A stretch of DNA of 11,824 nucleotides from Deltaproteobacteria bacterium (GCA_013205415.1 JABMMY010000082.1:1-11824), one strand, 5' to 3'. Positions 1 to 7,468 are shown, numbered from the stretch's first letter. The notes: generated from the sequence alone by a model not told the origin. A program made the numbers and translations.

Positions 1-552
1 CCCTCCGAATATTTCAAAGGTATGCTCTCTCGAGTGGGCTATGCCATTTTCTTTATTCCTTTTTTCATTACCTATGTGGGTCATGGATTTTTTTCACCAG
101 GATGGTTGCTTTGCCCAGGTTTTTATTTGCTTTTTTTGATTGGATTATCATTGCCCACCGCTTTACTAAATAAAAAACTGGTGGGCACCTCGTTGGTTTT
201 CACAGGCCTGCTCTCGGGAGTTATTGTATTTTATCAGGTTAATAAATTAAGCTGGTTATCGTGGCATAAACCCCAACGCCAAATCCTACAAATCATCGAA
301 GATGTAGGCACTTCACAGACTAAAACCCTCCAAATCTTTGATTGCATGGCCGCAGAAAAAAATGCAACCTCAATCTATCGAGTGGTAGGTTATTCCAGCT
401 CGATTCAAGAAATATTTTGGTTGAATCACAAGGTGCTTCCAGAGATTCAAATACTTCCCTGTTCCGAAGCGGGAAGATCGGTGGCTTCGCTCACCCCCAA
501 TATCATTAAACTAAGGTGGTCATTTCCCGAATTTACCGTTTTGACCCACTAG
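1..552 (+). CDS. C-terminal part of an integral membrane protein, function unknown (5' end outside window)
   Basis: The frame is open from base 1, so the ATG at 22 is probably internal and 183 residues of a longer protein are visible. The first ~80 residues hold about three hydrophobic membrane segments (roughly residues 12-30, 35-56 and 60-80), separated by short polar turns. A soluble tail of ~100 residues follows, with two cysteines (one in FDCMAAEK, one in LPCSEAG). This layout of several helices followed by a C-terminal globular tail occurs in polytopic glycosyltransferases and other membrane enzymes, but I recognise no family motif and assign no function. The TAG stop at 550-552 shares a CTAG with the stop of the convergent exonuclease gene, so there is no room for a separate terminator. 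Coding status is likely from the long clean frame and the membrane pattern. Confidence 0.75.
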   Translation, partial: PSEYFKGMLSRVGYAIFFIPFFITYVGHGFFSPGWLLCPGFYLLFLIGLSLPTALLNKKLVGTSLVFTGLLSGVIVFYQVNKLSWLSWHKPQRQILQIIEDVGTSQTKTLQIFDCMAAEKNATSIYRVVGYSSSIQEIFWLNHKVLPEIQILPCSEAGRSVASLTPNIIKLRWSFPEFTVLTH

Positions 553-1118
553 ACCGAATACTTTTCACGATTGGGTAAATTACCGCCGAGACGATCGCGC
601 AATATTACAAAGGCCTGCGCCGTTAACTTCACATCACCCAAAGATCGGTGTCTTTCTTCAGCAATCACCTTTAGACCAAGTCTCGAGCAAATAATATCTA
701 AGTTGTGTTTACTTTCACCAGGAAAGGCTCGACGAGAAAATAGCATCGTATCGTAAACCTCAAATTGTCGCTTAATACGAAACTGCATTAAATACTTCAT
801 AACAAATGACATATCAAAACGAGCATTCTGAGCGACCAGCCAAGAGGCTCCTACGAAATCTAAGAACTTCGGAAAAACCTCATCTATGGTTGGGGCCGCA
901 TTTACCATCTCATTTGTGATCCCATTTACCTTGGTGGCATATTCCGGAATCAATCGCTTGGGGTTCACTAAAGAATGGAAGGTTTGCGACTCCTCAATTT
1001 TTTGTCCCCAAACCTTCATCGCTCCAATTTCGATAATTTCATCTCCTCCCCAAGGAGATAACCCTGTGGTTTCCAGATCAAAAACCACATACTCATCAAG
1101 ATCTAAACTTAGCTGCAT
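549..1118 (-). CDS. DnaQ/PolC-type DEDDh 3'-5' exonuclease, stand-alone
   Basis: This 189-residue protein is a single DEDDh exonuclease domain. Exo I is FDLETTG with metal ligands D14 and E16. Exo II is NARFD with D102. Exo III is of the epsilon type, HRSLGD, with catalytic H157 and D162. The family removes nucleotides from 3' ends of DNA or RNA using two metal ions, as in the epsilon proofreading subunit, the PolC exonuclease domain and RNase T. The protein is shorter than E. coli epsilon and lacks a C-terminal polymerase-binding tail, so it could be a proofreading subunit, a repair exonuclease or an RNA-trimming enzyme; the sequence does not decide. The ATG at 1118 fits because the domain begins only eight residues later; its upstream region shows no strong Shine-Dalgarno. 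It is divergent from the phosphoribosyltransferase gene and convergent with the membrane protein gene. Confidence 0.93.
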   Translation of the reverse strand: MQLSLDLDEYVVFDLETTGLSPWGGDEIIEIGAMKVWGQKIEESQTFHSLVNPKRLIPEYATKVNGITNEMVNAAPTIDEVFPKFLDFVGASWLVAQNARFDMSFVMKYLMQFRIKRQFEVYDTMLFSRRAFPGESKHNLDIICSRLGLKVIAEERHRSLGDVKLTAQAFVILRDRLGGNLPNREKYSV

Positions 1119-1158
1119 GTTTTGGCGCTTTCTATAAGGGAGGATTCAATTTTTAGTG

Positions 1159-1187
1159 ATTTAAGGGACTCTAGGAGTTGGGGTCAA
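1159..1187 (-). promoter_or_regulatory. Candidate sigma70-type promoter for the exonuclease gene
   Basis: Read on the minus strand there is TTGACC (1187-1182, 5 of 6 to the -35 consensus), a 17-base spacer and TTAAAT (1164-1159, 4 of 6 to the -10 consensus). Transcription would start near 1152, giving a leader of about 34 bases before the ATG at 1118. It sits in the only sizeable divergent gap on this side (1119-1284), where a promoter for this gene must lie. No other structure was seen in that gap. The call is by consensus matching only. Confidence 0.4.
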
Positions 1188-1284
1188 CTCATTCCGCAAC
1201 GTGTTGAATACTTAGCTGTTTCTAGTGCTCCAATTTCCATAGAATACTTGACATCGCGCTTCATTTTGAGGTTTTCTATAAACG

Positions 1285-2109
1285 ATGAATCAGAAAATTT
1301 TAAAAGACCCTCAATATTCCGAGCGTAGTTACACACTATCTGAGAGCTCCCATTTATATGGTAAGCAGGTTCACATTTTGAGTGACCATTATCTTTTCAC
1401 AACTCTTTCTAAACTCTGTCGAACCGATTGCAAGCAGCCTTTGATCAATCAACTATTAAATATTTTGTATCGCGAACTTGTTAAAATTGTAGTGAATCAA
1501 GAGTTCCCTTTGATTACAAAGCAACTGGAAACACGAATGGCAGTGAGTCACCCCGAAGGGAACTTTGAGGCCAGGGTAGTTGATCCGTTAACTAAAGTAG
1601 TCTGTGTCAATCTAGCCAGAGCGGGAACGGTGCCCTCACAAATTTGTTTTGATGCCTTTAATTACATTCTAAATCCTGAGGGGATCAGACAGGATCATAT
1701 CAGCATTAATAGAAAAGTAGACGACAAGGAAAAGGTGATCGGCACTAGTCTTGGAGGATTAAAAATTGGTGGCGATATTAAAGATCATTATGTGATCATT
1801 CCCGATCCGATGGGCGCCACCGGCTCGACAATTAAAACTGCAATGGATATTTATCGGGCTCATGGTAAGGCCCACAAATACATCGCTATGCACCTAATTA
1901 TCACTCCGGAATATTTAGCGCACGTCACACAAAACTATCCTGAGGTTATTATTTTTGCGCTACGTCTCGACCGAGGTTTAAGTTCTGAAAAAGCACTCAA
2001 TTCAATTCCAGGTACCTTCTGGAAAGAGGAGCGCGGCCTTAATGACAAACAATATATCGTTCCGGGCGCTGGCGGTTTAGGAGAGGTAATCAACAACTCA
2101 TATGTTTAA
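1285..2109 (+). CDS. Uracil phosphoribosyltransferase-family protein (Upp-like, diverged)
   Basis: This 274-residue protein has the layout of uracil phosphoribosyltransferases, which make UMP from uracil and PRPP in pyrimidine salvage. The family landmarks are an N-terminal helical region (about residues 30-75), a VNLARAG segment (108-114) matching the usual LRAG loop, the PRPP loop DPMGATGST (174-182; typical form DPMLATGGS), and a C-terminal YIVPGAGGLGE (257-267; typical form YIVPGLGDAGD). The PRPP loop is well kept, but the C-terminal base-binding segment has lost its usual aspartates (GDAGD became GGLGE), and the protein is about 65 residues longer than a typical Upp. It may therefore use another base or have a regulatory role. 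A GAGG sits 13 bases before the ATG, somewhat far. It overlaps the next gene by 8 bp and probably leads an operon with it and def. Confidence 0.85.
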   Translation: MNQKILKDPQYSERSYTLSESSHLYGKQVHILSDHYLFTTLSKLCRTDCKQPLINQLLNILYRELVKIVVNQEFPLITKQLETRMAVSHPEGNFEARVVDPLTKVVCVNLARAGTVPSQICFDAFNYILNPEGIRQDHISINRKVDDKEKVIGTSLGGLKIGGDIKDHYVIIPDPMGATGSTIKTAMDIYRAHGKAHKYIAMHLIITPEYLAHVTQNYPEVIIFALRLDRGLSSEKALNSIPGTFWKEERGLNDKQYIVPGAGGLGEVINNSYV

Positions 2110-2620
2110 CATCTTCACTTTAGCTTTCTTTGCCGTCTTTATCGGGCTTGGTCTTGCCATGATTATCACCCGTCAAAAAACTCCACAGCCACTACAATTA
2201 GTTCCACCTGAAGATGATTCTTTAATTGATCCCAAAGAAATTCGAGAGCTAACTCTTGAAGACCTCTATGTAGTAGGAGAAAAACTTTGTGAAGAAAATA
2301 AATTAGAGATAAAGGATCGAGTCACCGTTAGCGAGAATGAGGTCTACTGGATTGCAGCAAGCACCAATGAGTTTTTTTTCGGAAATTATGTACTCGGTTT
2401 TTTCAAAATAGATGCCGACCACCGTTTTGTATCATTGCCTACGATTTTTGAATTCAAAGATTTTATCAAGAGCGTCACTAGCACTAAAGGATTCTTCTTT
2501 ACCACCGGATACTTCACCAAAGATGTTCATCAGCCTTTAGAGGGAGCTAAGATCGCTCTTTATAATCGACTTAAAATTATTACAGAATATAAAAGACTTA
2601 AACTTCCTTTTAAGGAGTAG
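2102..2620 (+). CDS. Membrane-anchored protein with a degenerate restriction-endonuclease-like (Mrr-type) fold, putative
   Basis: The 172-residue product starts with one hydrophobic helix (residues 3-22), a short charged/proline linker (23-45) and a soluble domain (48-170). The domain starts with an amphipathic helix (LTLEDLYVVGEKLCEEN), contains ASTNEFFFGNYVLGF (86-100), and ends with GFFFTTGYFTKD (130-141) followed by IALYNRL. That last part resembles the end of Mrr/RecB-like nuclease domains, where a 'TTG-FT..A' strand-helix precedes 'I.L.dg..L'. I see no clear D...(Q/E)xK active site, so if the fold is right the protein is probably catalytically dead. The fold assignment is my inference. 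It overlaps the upstream gene by 8 bp, has a TAGGAGAGG 15 bases before its ATG, and ends 8 bp before def. Confidence 0.8.
   Translation: MFNIFTLAFFAVFIGLGLAMIITRQKTPQPLQLVPPEDDSLIDPKEIRELTLEDLYVVGEKLCEENKLEIKDRVTVSENEVYWIAASTNEFFFGNYVLGFFKIDADHRFVSLPTIFEFKDFIKSVTSTKGFFFTTGYFTKDVHQPLEGAKIALYNRLKIITEYKRLKLPFKE
2612..2617 (+). promoter_or_regulatory. Ribosome binding site of def
   Basis: AAGGAG lies 11 bases before the ATG at 2629 and overlaps the last codons of the preceding gene, whose stop is at 2618-2620. This supports both the start choice for def and co-transcription with the upstream genes. Confidence 0.65.
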
Positions 2621-2628
2621 CGATACGT

Positions 2629-3168
2629 ATGGCGATAAGAAAAGTAGCAGTCATGGGTCACCCTATTTTAAGGCAGATAGCAAAGCCTATTGCTGAAGCA
2701 GATATTAGTAAGCCTGAAATACAAACACTAATTAAAGATATGGTTGCCACGATGTTTGAATATGATGGACGAGGGCTTGCAGCTCCACAAATTCATGAAA
2801 GCCTTCAGCTAGTCGTGATGCTTTGGGATTTTGACCCCGATACGAAGGGCCAAATCCGAGTTTTAATTAATCCGACGATAGAAAATCTAACAGAGGAAAC
2901 CGCCTCCTGTTGGGAGGGTTGCTTAAGCCTTCCCGGGCTAAGAGGTAAGGTAGCCCGTCCCAATAAAATTTCAGTAAAGGCATGGGATCAAACGGGAGAA
3001 AAGGTAGAGTTTATTGCCGAGGGGTTTGCCGCTACCGTTGTGCAGCATGAGTGTGACCATCTCTTAGGAAAGCTCTATGTCGACAGAATTAAAGATCTAT
3101 CTGAGTTTGGTTTCTCAAGAGAATGCACTCAATTTTTAATAGGCGGAGACACGGTTGATTCTGAATAA
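2629..3168 (+). CDS. def: Peptide deformylase
   Basis: This cytoplasmic metalloenzyme removes the formyl group from the initiator methionine of new proteins. At 179 residues it has normal family length, and all three family motifs are present in order: GRGLAAPQ (residues 47-54), EGCLS (96-100) and HECDH (140-144). C98, H140 and H144 are the metal ligands and E141 the catalytic base. The sequence begins with IRKVAVMGHPILR, the standard N-terminus, so the ATG at 2629 is right. The C-terminus after the motif III helix is short. It lies downstream of the Upp-like and membrane-anchored genes; the usual partner fmt (methionyl-tRNA formyltransferase) is not in the window. The 72-bp gap after it holds a plausible promoter for the next gene. 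Confidence 0.97.
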   Translation: MAIRKVAVMGHPILRQIAKPIAEADISKPEIQTLIKDMVATMFEYDGRGLAAPQIHESLQLVVMLWDFDPDTKGQIRVLINPTIENLTEETASCWEGCLSLPGLRGKVARPNKISVKAWDQTGEKVEFIAEGFAATVVQHECDHLLGKLYVDRIKDLSEFGFSRECTQFLIGGDTVDSE

Positions 3169-3178
3169 AATTTTCACT

Positions 3179-3206
3179 TTGTAAGCGTTACTAATAGAGT
3201 TAAAAT
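3179..3206 (+). promoter_or_regulatory. Candidate promoter for the AceE-type gene
   Basis: In the 72-bp gap after def there is TTGTAA (3179-3184, 4 of 6 to the -35 consensus), a 16-base spacer and TAAAAT (3201-3206, 5 of 6 to the -10 consensus). It would start transcripts near 3213, about 28 bases before the ATG at 3241. The first copy of a 9-bp direct repeat overlaps its -10 element. Read-through from def remains possible because no terminator is visible. Confidence 0.35.
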
Positions 3207-3229
3207 TCCTAGATACTAAGAAATTCCTA
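3203..3229 (+). repeat. Short direct repeat AAATTCCTA (two copies, 18-bp period)
   Basis: AAATTCCTA occurs at 3203-3211 and again, exactly, at 3221-3229. The copies start 18 bp apart and sit between the putative -10 element and the start codon of the AceE-type gene. The position is what one expects of a repressor or attenuator site on a metabolic promoter, but a 9-bp AT-rich match could be chance. Confidence 0.35.
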
Positions 3230-3240
3230 TTCGGTGAGTT

Positions 3241-5991
3241 ATGAAAACAGATAAGAAAAAAACAGGTAAAAAAATCGCTAGAGACACACCCGCATCGAAA
3301 CCTATCGACTATTCTATTTTAAATAATATTTGTGACCGTGCCTATTTCATGGTGTTACGAATGATCGATATCGCTAATAATCGACCGGAAATTGGCAAGG
3401 GGGAGCCTAAAGTAGGCGGACACCCTACAGCCTGCGCCTCTTCTCAGCATATCTTAAGTGCAATTCATTTAGTCATGCGAGAGCCCGAAGACTATTTTGC
3501 TTTCAAACCCCATGTCTCACCTATGGACCACGCGCTTAATTGTCTTCTCCATAATTTTCGCACCGAAAACAATGAGCTGTTTTCAACCGAGCAACGAAAA
3601 CTAGCCATGCACCATTTACGTCATTATTCAAGTGAAGGGGAACCGGTTTTTCAGTCCTATCACGCCGAGGCCGACCCCGATAGCTTCAGATATTTTCCCT
3701 CCGGTTCGGTGGGAATTCCGCCTGTGAATGCCCTCTATACCTCCTTGGGATACCAATTTGCGAAGGACCATAAATTCACACTCAATGAAGACCCCACCTT
3801 CTGGTGTTTGATGGGAGATTCCGAGTTTAGAGAGGGGTCTCTGCACGAAGCCATGCCCGATGCTGGAGAACGACAACTTGGAAATTTAATTTGGATTGTA
3901 GATTATAATCGTCAAAATCTAGATGGAACCCGAATGCTAAATGAAAAGGCCTTGGGTGGTAGTGATGCCGATAGGATTGTGCGATTAGCAGAGGCCAATG
4001 GTTGGACCGGTGTGAAACTACAGCATGGAAAGATCCGTGAAAAACTTTTTAAAAAACCGGGTGGAGATGAGTTTCAGCGCGTCCTAGAAAAAGAATTTTC
4101 CGATTATGAATTCCAAGCCGTTTTATCTGCCAACCGTCCCGAACTCACTCGAAAGGTTTTAATAGAAAAATCTAAGAAATTAAAATCTTGGTTAGAAAAA
4201 TATTCTGATGCCGAGGTGCATGAAGCCTTCAGTAATTTAGCCGGGCATGATTTAGAATGTTTAATCACCGCCTTTAAAGAGGCTAAGATAGATAGAACCC
4301 GTCCCACTTTGATCGTCGCATATACGATCAAAGGACGTGGCCTTGCGGTACAGGCCCACTCCGGAAATCACTCAGCCATGCCCGAAGAGGAGGAGATCAG
4401 AGAGATCGGAAAAACCCTCGGGGCCTCTTATGAAGATCCGTTTGCCGATTTCTTGCCAGACTCAGACGAGGAAAAGTTTTTAGTCAAACGAAGGGAACAA
4501 CTTCTTACAGGAATTAATGAGATCATAAGTGAGGTTTCCGATAAAAAACAGGCCTGGCTTGAGGAGGCAAAAACCATTCAGTGGCCCGTTGACTTTGATA
4601 TCGCTGCCTTAAAATTTAATCCCGTAGCACACACCCAGTGGATGTGGGGACAGATTGCGGCAAAATTGGATCGTTTAGCTAGAGGAGATAGAGGGAATAA
4701 AGAGGGGAGTCCCGATAATGGATGGGGACAGGTTGCCCGTTTCTTTCTTACGATGGCTCCGGATGTGGGAAGCTCTACTAATACTAGCACCAACATGAAC
4801 GGAAAACTTTACGGTAATGTGGGACAAAAAGATTTCGAGGCCGAATACGGAGCCAAGGATAATAGGGCTCCAGATGTGATGCCCCATGCCGATAGTCGTT
4901 CGGGTCATATTCGTTTTGAAATTGCCGAGGGCAATTGCATGTCGGCAGCGGGATCCATTGGAAAGTTTTTTCACTTTACAGGAATTCCATTTTTCCCGGC
5001 GATGACTATTTATGATTTCTTTATTAAGCGCGCCCACGATCAGTTTTATTATAATTTATATTGGCACTCCTCATTTGCGACCATTGGAACTCCTAGTGGA
5101 ATTACTCTCTCCTCTGAAGGGGCCCAGCACTCTTGGAAGTCTGACTTTCAAATTCCAAACTGTGTCACCTGGGAGCCCTGCTTTGCAAAAGAGTTAGAGT
5201 GGATCCTAGCCGATGGATTGAGACGTCATTTCACTAAAGAGGATAAGAATAGAGAATCGCTTTTGATCCGCTGTGTGACTAAAGGAATCGTTCAGAAAGA
5301 GTGGTTGGAGCGGCTAAAAAAACAACTACGTTTCAAAACAGACTCGTCGGTAGTTTTAAATTTGGAGTCTGCAAAAACTAGCGAGAATATTTCTGATGCT
5401 GAAATATTTGAAATCATTCGTCAGCACACGCTACAGGGCGGATATGCACTGATCGATTACCGTGGGTATGAGGATTATACAGCCGGAGATAATGTCGTTC
5501 ACATTTTTGCAATGGGTGCTCTTGTAGCAGAGGCCATAAAGGCTTCGGACCAATTATTAGAAAAAGGGATTTACGCCAACGTTTTTATTGTCACCAGTTC
5601 CGATCTACTTTTGAGTAATTTTGCAGACTTGAATAACTATGAGCATTTAAAGGTAGGGCTCGGTATTTCTGGCAATATTTATTTAAATAAAGGGGCTGAA
5701 GTTTCTAGTCAAAGCGAATGGCTTTCTCTCCAGGGAGGAAGAATTCCTATTCTTTCGGTACACGATGGTGAGCCCGGTCTTTTAGATAATATTGGATCTA
5801 TTGTCGGCGCCACGCAAAAATGCTTAGCCGTAAGAAAAACCTCAAAGTCTGGAACGACCTCAGACATTTTTCATTATCACCATTTAGATGCCGAGGGAAT
5901 TATTGCGGGTGTTTTTTCTGTATTAGAGATGGTTTCAAAGGAATCGTTTCAGGTAGCTAAAAACTTAAACTTGAATTTGGAATTGCCCTAA
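3241..5991 (+). CDS. AceE-type (homodimeric) pyruvate dehydrogenase E1 component, diverged subfamily
   Basis: AceE-type E1 enzymes use thiamine diphosphate to decarboxylate a 2-oxo acid and acylate the lipoyl group of E2. The 916 residues (E. coli AceE has 887) follow AceE throughout. GGH (59-61) is followed by the ThDP/Mg region GDSEF (192-196) with D193, and by DYNRQNLDG with N223 and Q225 at the metal-ligand positions. A GHD segment (335-337) and YTIKGRG (361-367) precede the active-site loop with SGNHSAM (374-380). The pyrimidine domain has IAEGN with E563 and SSEGAQHSW (624-632). A transketolase-type C-terminal domain ends it. The third ThDP motif residue is S instead of G. The usual ~45-residue N-terminal E2-binding segment is replaced by a short lysine-rich stretch, and no E2 or E3 gene is nearby. 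The family is certain, but substrate and complex membership are not. GGTGAG lies only 2 bases before the ATG, which is unusually close. Confidence 0.88.
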   Translation: MKTDKKKTGKKIARDTPASKPIDYSILNNICDRAYFMVLRMIDIANNRPEIGKGEPKVGGHPTACASSQHILSAIHLVMREPEDYFAFKPHVSPMDHALNCLLHNFRTENNELFSTEQRKLAMHHLRHYSSEGEPVFQSYHAEADPDSFRYFPSGSVGIPPVNALYTSLGYQFAKDHKFTLNEDPTFWCLMGDSEFREGSLHEAMPDAGERQLGNLIWIVDYNRQNLDGTRMLNEKALGGSDADRIVRLAEANGWTGVKLQHGKIREKLFKKPGGDEFQRVLEKEFSDYEFQAVLSANRPELTRKVLIEKSKKLKSWLEKYSDAEVHEAFSNLAGHDLECLITAFKEAKIDRTRPTLIVAYTIKGRGLAVQAHSGNHSAMPEEEEIREIGKTLGASYEDPFADFLPDSDEEKFLVKRREQLLTGINEIISEVSDKKQAWLEEAKTIQWPVDFDIAALKFNPVAHTQWMWGQIAAKLDRLARGDRGNKEGSPDNGWGQVARFFLTMAPDVGSSTNTSTNMNGKLYGNVGQKDFEAEYGAKDNRAPDVMPHADSRSGHIRFEIAEGNCMSAAGSIGKFFHFTGIPFFPAMTIYDFFIKRAHDQFYYNLYWHSSFATIGTPSGITLSSEGAQHSWKSDFQIPNCVTWEPCFAKELEWILADGLRRHFTKEDKNRESLLIRCVTKGIVQKEWLERLKKQLRFKTDSSVVLNLESAKTSENISDAEIFEIIRQHTLQGGYALIDYRGYEDYTAGDNVVHIFAMGALVAEAIKASDQLLEKGIYANVFIVTSSDLLLSNFADLNNYEHLKVGLGISGNIYLNKGAEVSSQSEWLSLQGGRIPILSVHDGEPGLLDNIGSIVGATQKCLAVRKTSKSGTTSDIFHYHHLDAEGIIAGVFSVLEMVSKESFQVAKNLNLNLELP

Positions 5992-6020
5992 TTAATTTCA
6001 CTGAACCATTTGGGAAATCT

Positions 6021-6749
6021 ATGCAATACATATCTACCCTATTTTTAATTCTTTATTTTTCTATTGGCTTGCCGACCCGTAGCATGGGGAATCCGACTAC
6101 CTCTGAACATTCCCCTGTTAAAATCGCAGAGATAAAAGCGGCCTTAGAGGCTTCAAATCCCACCGAAGGGCAACTGCGACAAATAGCAGAGATAGCCATG
6201 CATGACTCCTCTGATCAGGGAGTTAAATATTTTAAAAGGCTAATGGCTCACACCACCCATGCGAATTCAGCCACCGCAATTGAGGCTACGAAATTGGTCC
6301 TCTATTTAAACCAATATTCTAGCTTTGCCTATATTCGTGAGGATACCTGGCGAAAAGCTGCACAAAGAAAGGACGGGGATGTCCTTAAAGATAGATATAT
6401 CAAGCTTATCCAGGAACCTAGTATTGTCGGTGAATCTATTTTAAAGTCTTTGGTCGCAGAGACCGGCCGTTTTACCGTGACTCATCCGGCCGAGTTAGCT
6501 CTATGGAATGTTTTTGCTACGAATAGGAAACACTATTTATATAACGCTCGACTTCCTAAAATTTCAGAAATAAAATTTTATGAAGGGGAAGGTACCTCGA
6601 AGCTCGCCATTGAAACCGCCTTAGAAAAATATCCCGAACTAAAAAAGCAACTCACTAATGTTCCTATTTCACCCTGGAATCATTCGCAAGTAAACCCTCG
6701 ACCCATCAATTGTAAAACACCGCTGAGTGCTATTAGCCCAAGACATTAA
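6021..6749 (+). CDS. Putative exported, mostly helical protein of unknown function
   Basis: I do not recognise this 242-residue protein. It starts with a hydrophobic stretch (QYISTLFLILYFSIGLPT, residues 2-19) typical of a signal peptide, followed by a polar region; no ideal A-x-A cleavage site is seen, so an uncleaved anchor is possible. Residues 32-160 look like a series of amphipathic helices of the HEAT/TPR kind, but no repeat can be defined with confidence. The C-terminal part contains LYNARLPKISEIKFYEGEG and a proline-rich end with a single cysteine. TGGGAA ends 4 bases before the ATG. It starts 29 bp after the AceE-type stop and is probably co-transcribed with it. It is convergent with the pilin gene, 23 bp away. 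Confidence 0.7.
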   Translation: MQYISTLFLILYFSIGLPTRSMGNPTTSEHSPVKIAEIKAALEASNPTEGQLRQIAEIAMHDSSDQGVKYFKRLMAHTTHANSATAIEATKLVLYLNQYSSFAYIREDTWRKAAQRKDGDVLKDRYIKLIQEPSIVGESILKSLVAETGRFTVTHPAELALWNVFATNRKHYLYNARLPKISEIKFYEGEGTSKLAIETALEKYPELKKQLTNVPISPWNHSQVNPRPINCKTPLSAISPRH

Positions 6750-6772
6750 AGGAGAAACTACTTAACATCTCC

Positions 6773-7468
6773 TCATTGAGAACAGGCCACCATGGGCGCG
6801 TTTTTGGAGTTCCCATAAGAGCTAGTTAGGTTAAAAAACACTGGATTTTGACCCATCATCTGGCCATTCCAAAATGTTTCGGTTTGAGCCGCGAAATCAA
6901 GATTAAAAATATCAGCTCCAGTTAATTTAGAGTTCCCAATGACTGCATAATTTAAGTTCGTGATGAATCGGTTACAAGTCGCACTAATTTGTCCGCCCCC
7001 AAGATTAAACTCTCTGATACTGAGTCCCCAGTCGGCTCCACAAGCAGAGGTTAAAACTTGGGTTCCGCCCCCAGGGAGGTTAGCTGTTAGAGTGTTATTA
7101 TTGGGAGCACTAGAAAAGATCTCTATTCTATTTAAGTTAGCAGCACTATTCATTGGATTAAAGGTGGTACAGGGACGCATGTCGCTTCTAACTACCAACG
7201 CACTCGAGGCTAGATTCACTCCCAGAAACAACACTGCCGGGCCCTGAGTAAAGGCTCCATCTCGAGCTCTACTAAAATAAAATCTTAATCGTTGGATTAG
7301 CTGCTGGGAATCGCTCGCGACCTCAGCCTTCCGTAATAGTTCCCTGGGGGTTTTACCCCCTAGCGCTCCACCCAAAAGGGGGGATAAAAAAAGCAGTAGC
7401 GTTCCAAGCATTGCCACAGACACAATCAATTCAATTAAAGTAAAACCAATCGACCGTTTGAATCTCAT
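6773..7468 (-). CDS. PilW/GspJ-like minor prepilin (type IV pilus or type II secretion pseudopilin)
   Basis: Starting at the ATG at 7468 gives 231 residues with a textbook class III signal: basic leader MRFKRSIG, cleavage after G8, then FTLIEL with the conserved glutamate at mature position 5, and a hydrophobic helix (about residues 9-36). A longer start at 7555 would add 29 polar residues before the leader and is rejected. The C-terminal part (about 60-231) is a globular domain with glycine/asparagine-rich loops and cysteines C100, C143, C165 and C229. The leader is cut by a PilD-type prepilin peptidase in the inner membrane. The start overlaps the stop of the PilV/GspI-like gene (ATGA), which implies coupled translation and fits the fixed V-W or I-J order of minor pilin operons. 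Whether it serves a pilus or a secretion pseudopilus cannot be told from the window. Confidence 0.9.
   Translation of the reverse strand: MRFKRSIGFTLIELIVSVAMLGTLLLFLSPLLGGALGGKTPRELLRKAEVASDSQQLIQRLRFYFSRARDGAFTQGPAVLFLGVNLASSALVVRSDMRPCTTFNPMNSAANLNRIEIFSSAPNNNTLTANLPGGGTQVLTSACGADWGLSIREFNLGGGQISATCNRFITNLNYAVIGNSKLTGADIFNLDFAAQTETFWNGQMMGQNPVFFNLTSSYGNSKNAPMVACSQ

Noticed and set aside
1248..1282. TTGACA followed by TATAAA upstream of the Upp-like gene, as a promoter.
   Set aside because: The spacer would be 23 bases and the -10 element would lie 2 bases from the start codon. TAGAAT at 1240-1245 is a better -10 but has no acceptable -35, so no promoter was called.
1122..1328. 68-residue open frame in the divergent gap.
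   Set aside because: It overlaps the start of the Upp-like gene, has no ribosome binding site and its translation has no protein-like pattern; it is a chance frame.
4675..5037. 120-residue open frame on the minus strand inside the AceE-type gene.
   Set aside because: The plus-strand frame here encodes conserved AceE sequence; the opposite frame is a shadow without a start signal or family motif.
6750..6773. Hairpin AGGAGA ... TCTCCT (6-bp stem, 12-base loop) between convergent gene ends.
   Set aside because: The stem is short and the loop long, and there is no real U-tract on either side, so it does not qualify as an intrinsic terminator.
6960..7247. 95-residue plus-strand frame inside the PilW/GspJ-like gene.
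   Set aside because: It is antisense to a prepilin with clear motifs and has no ribosome binding site.
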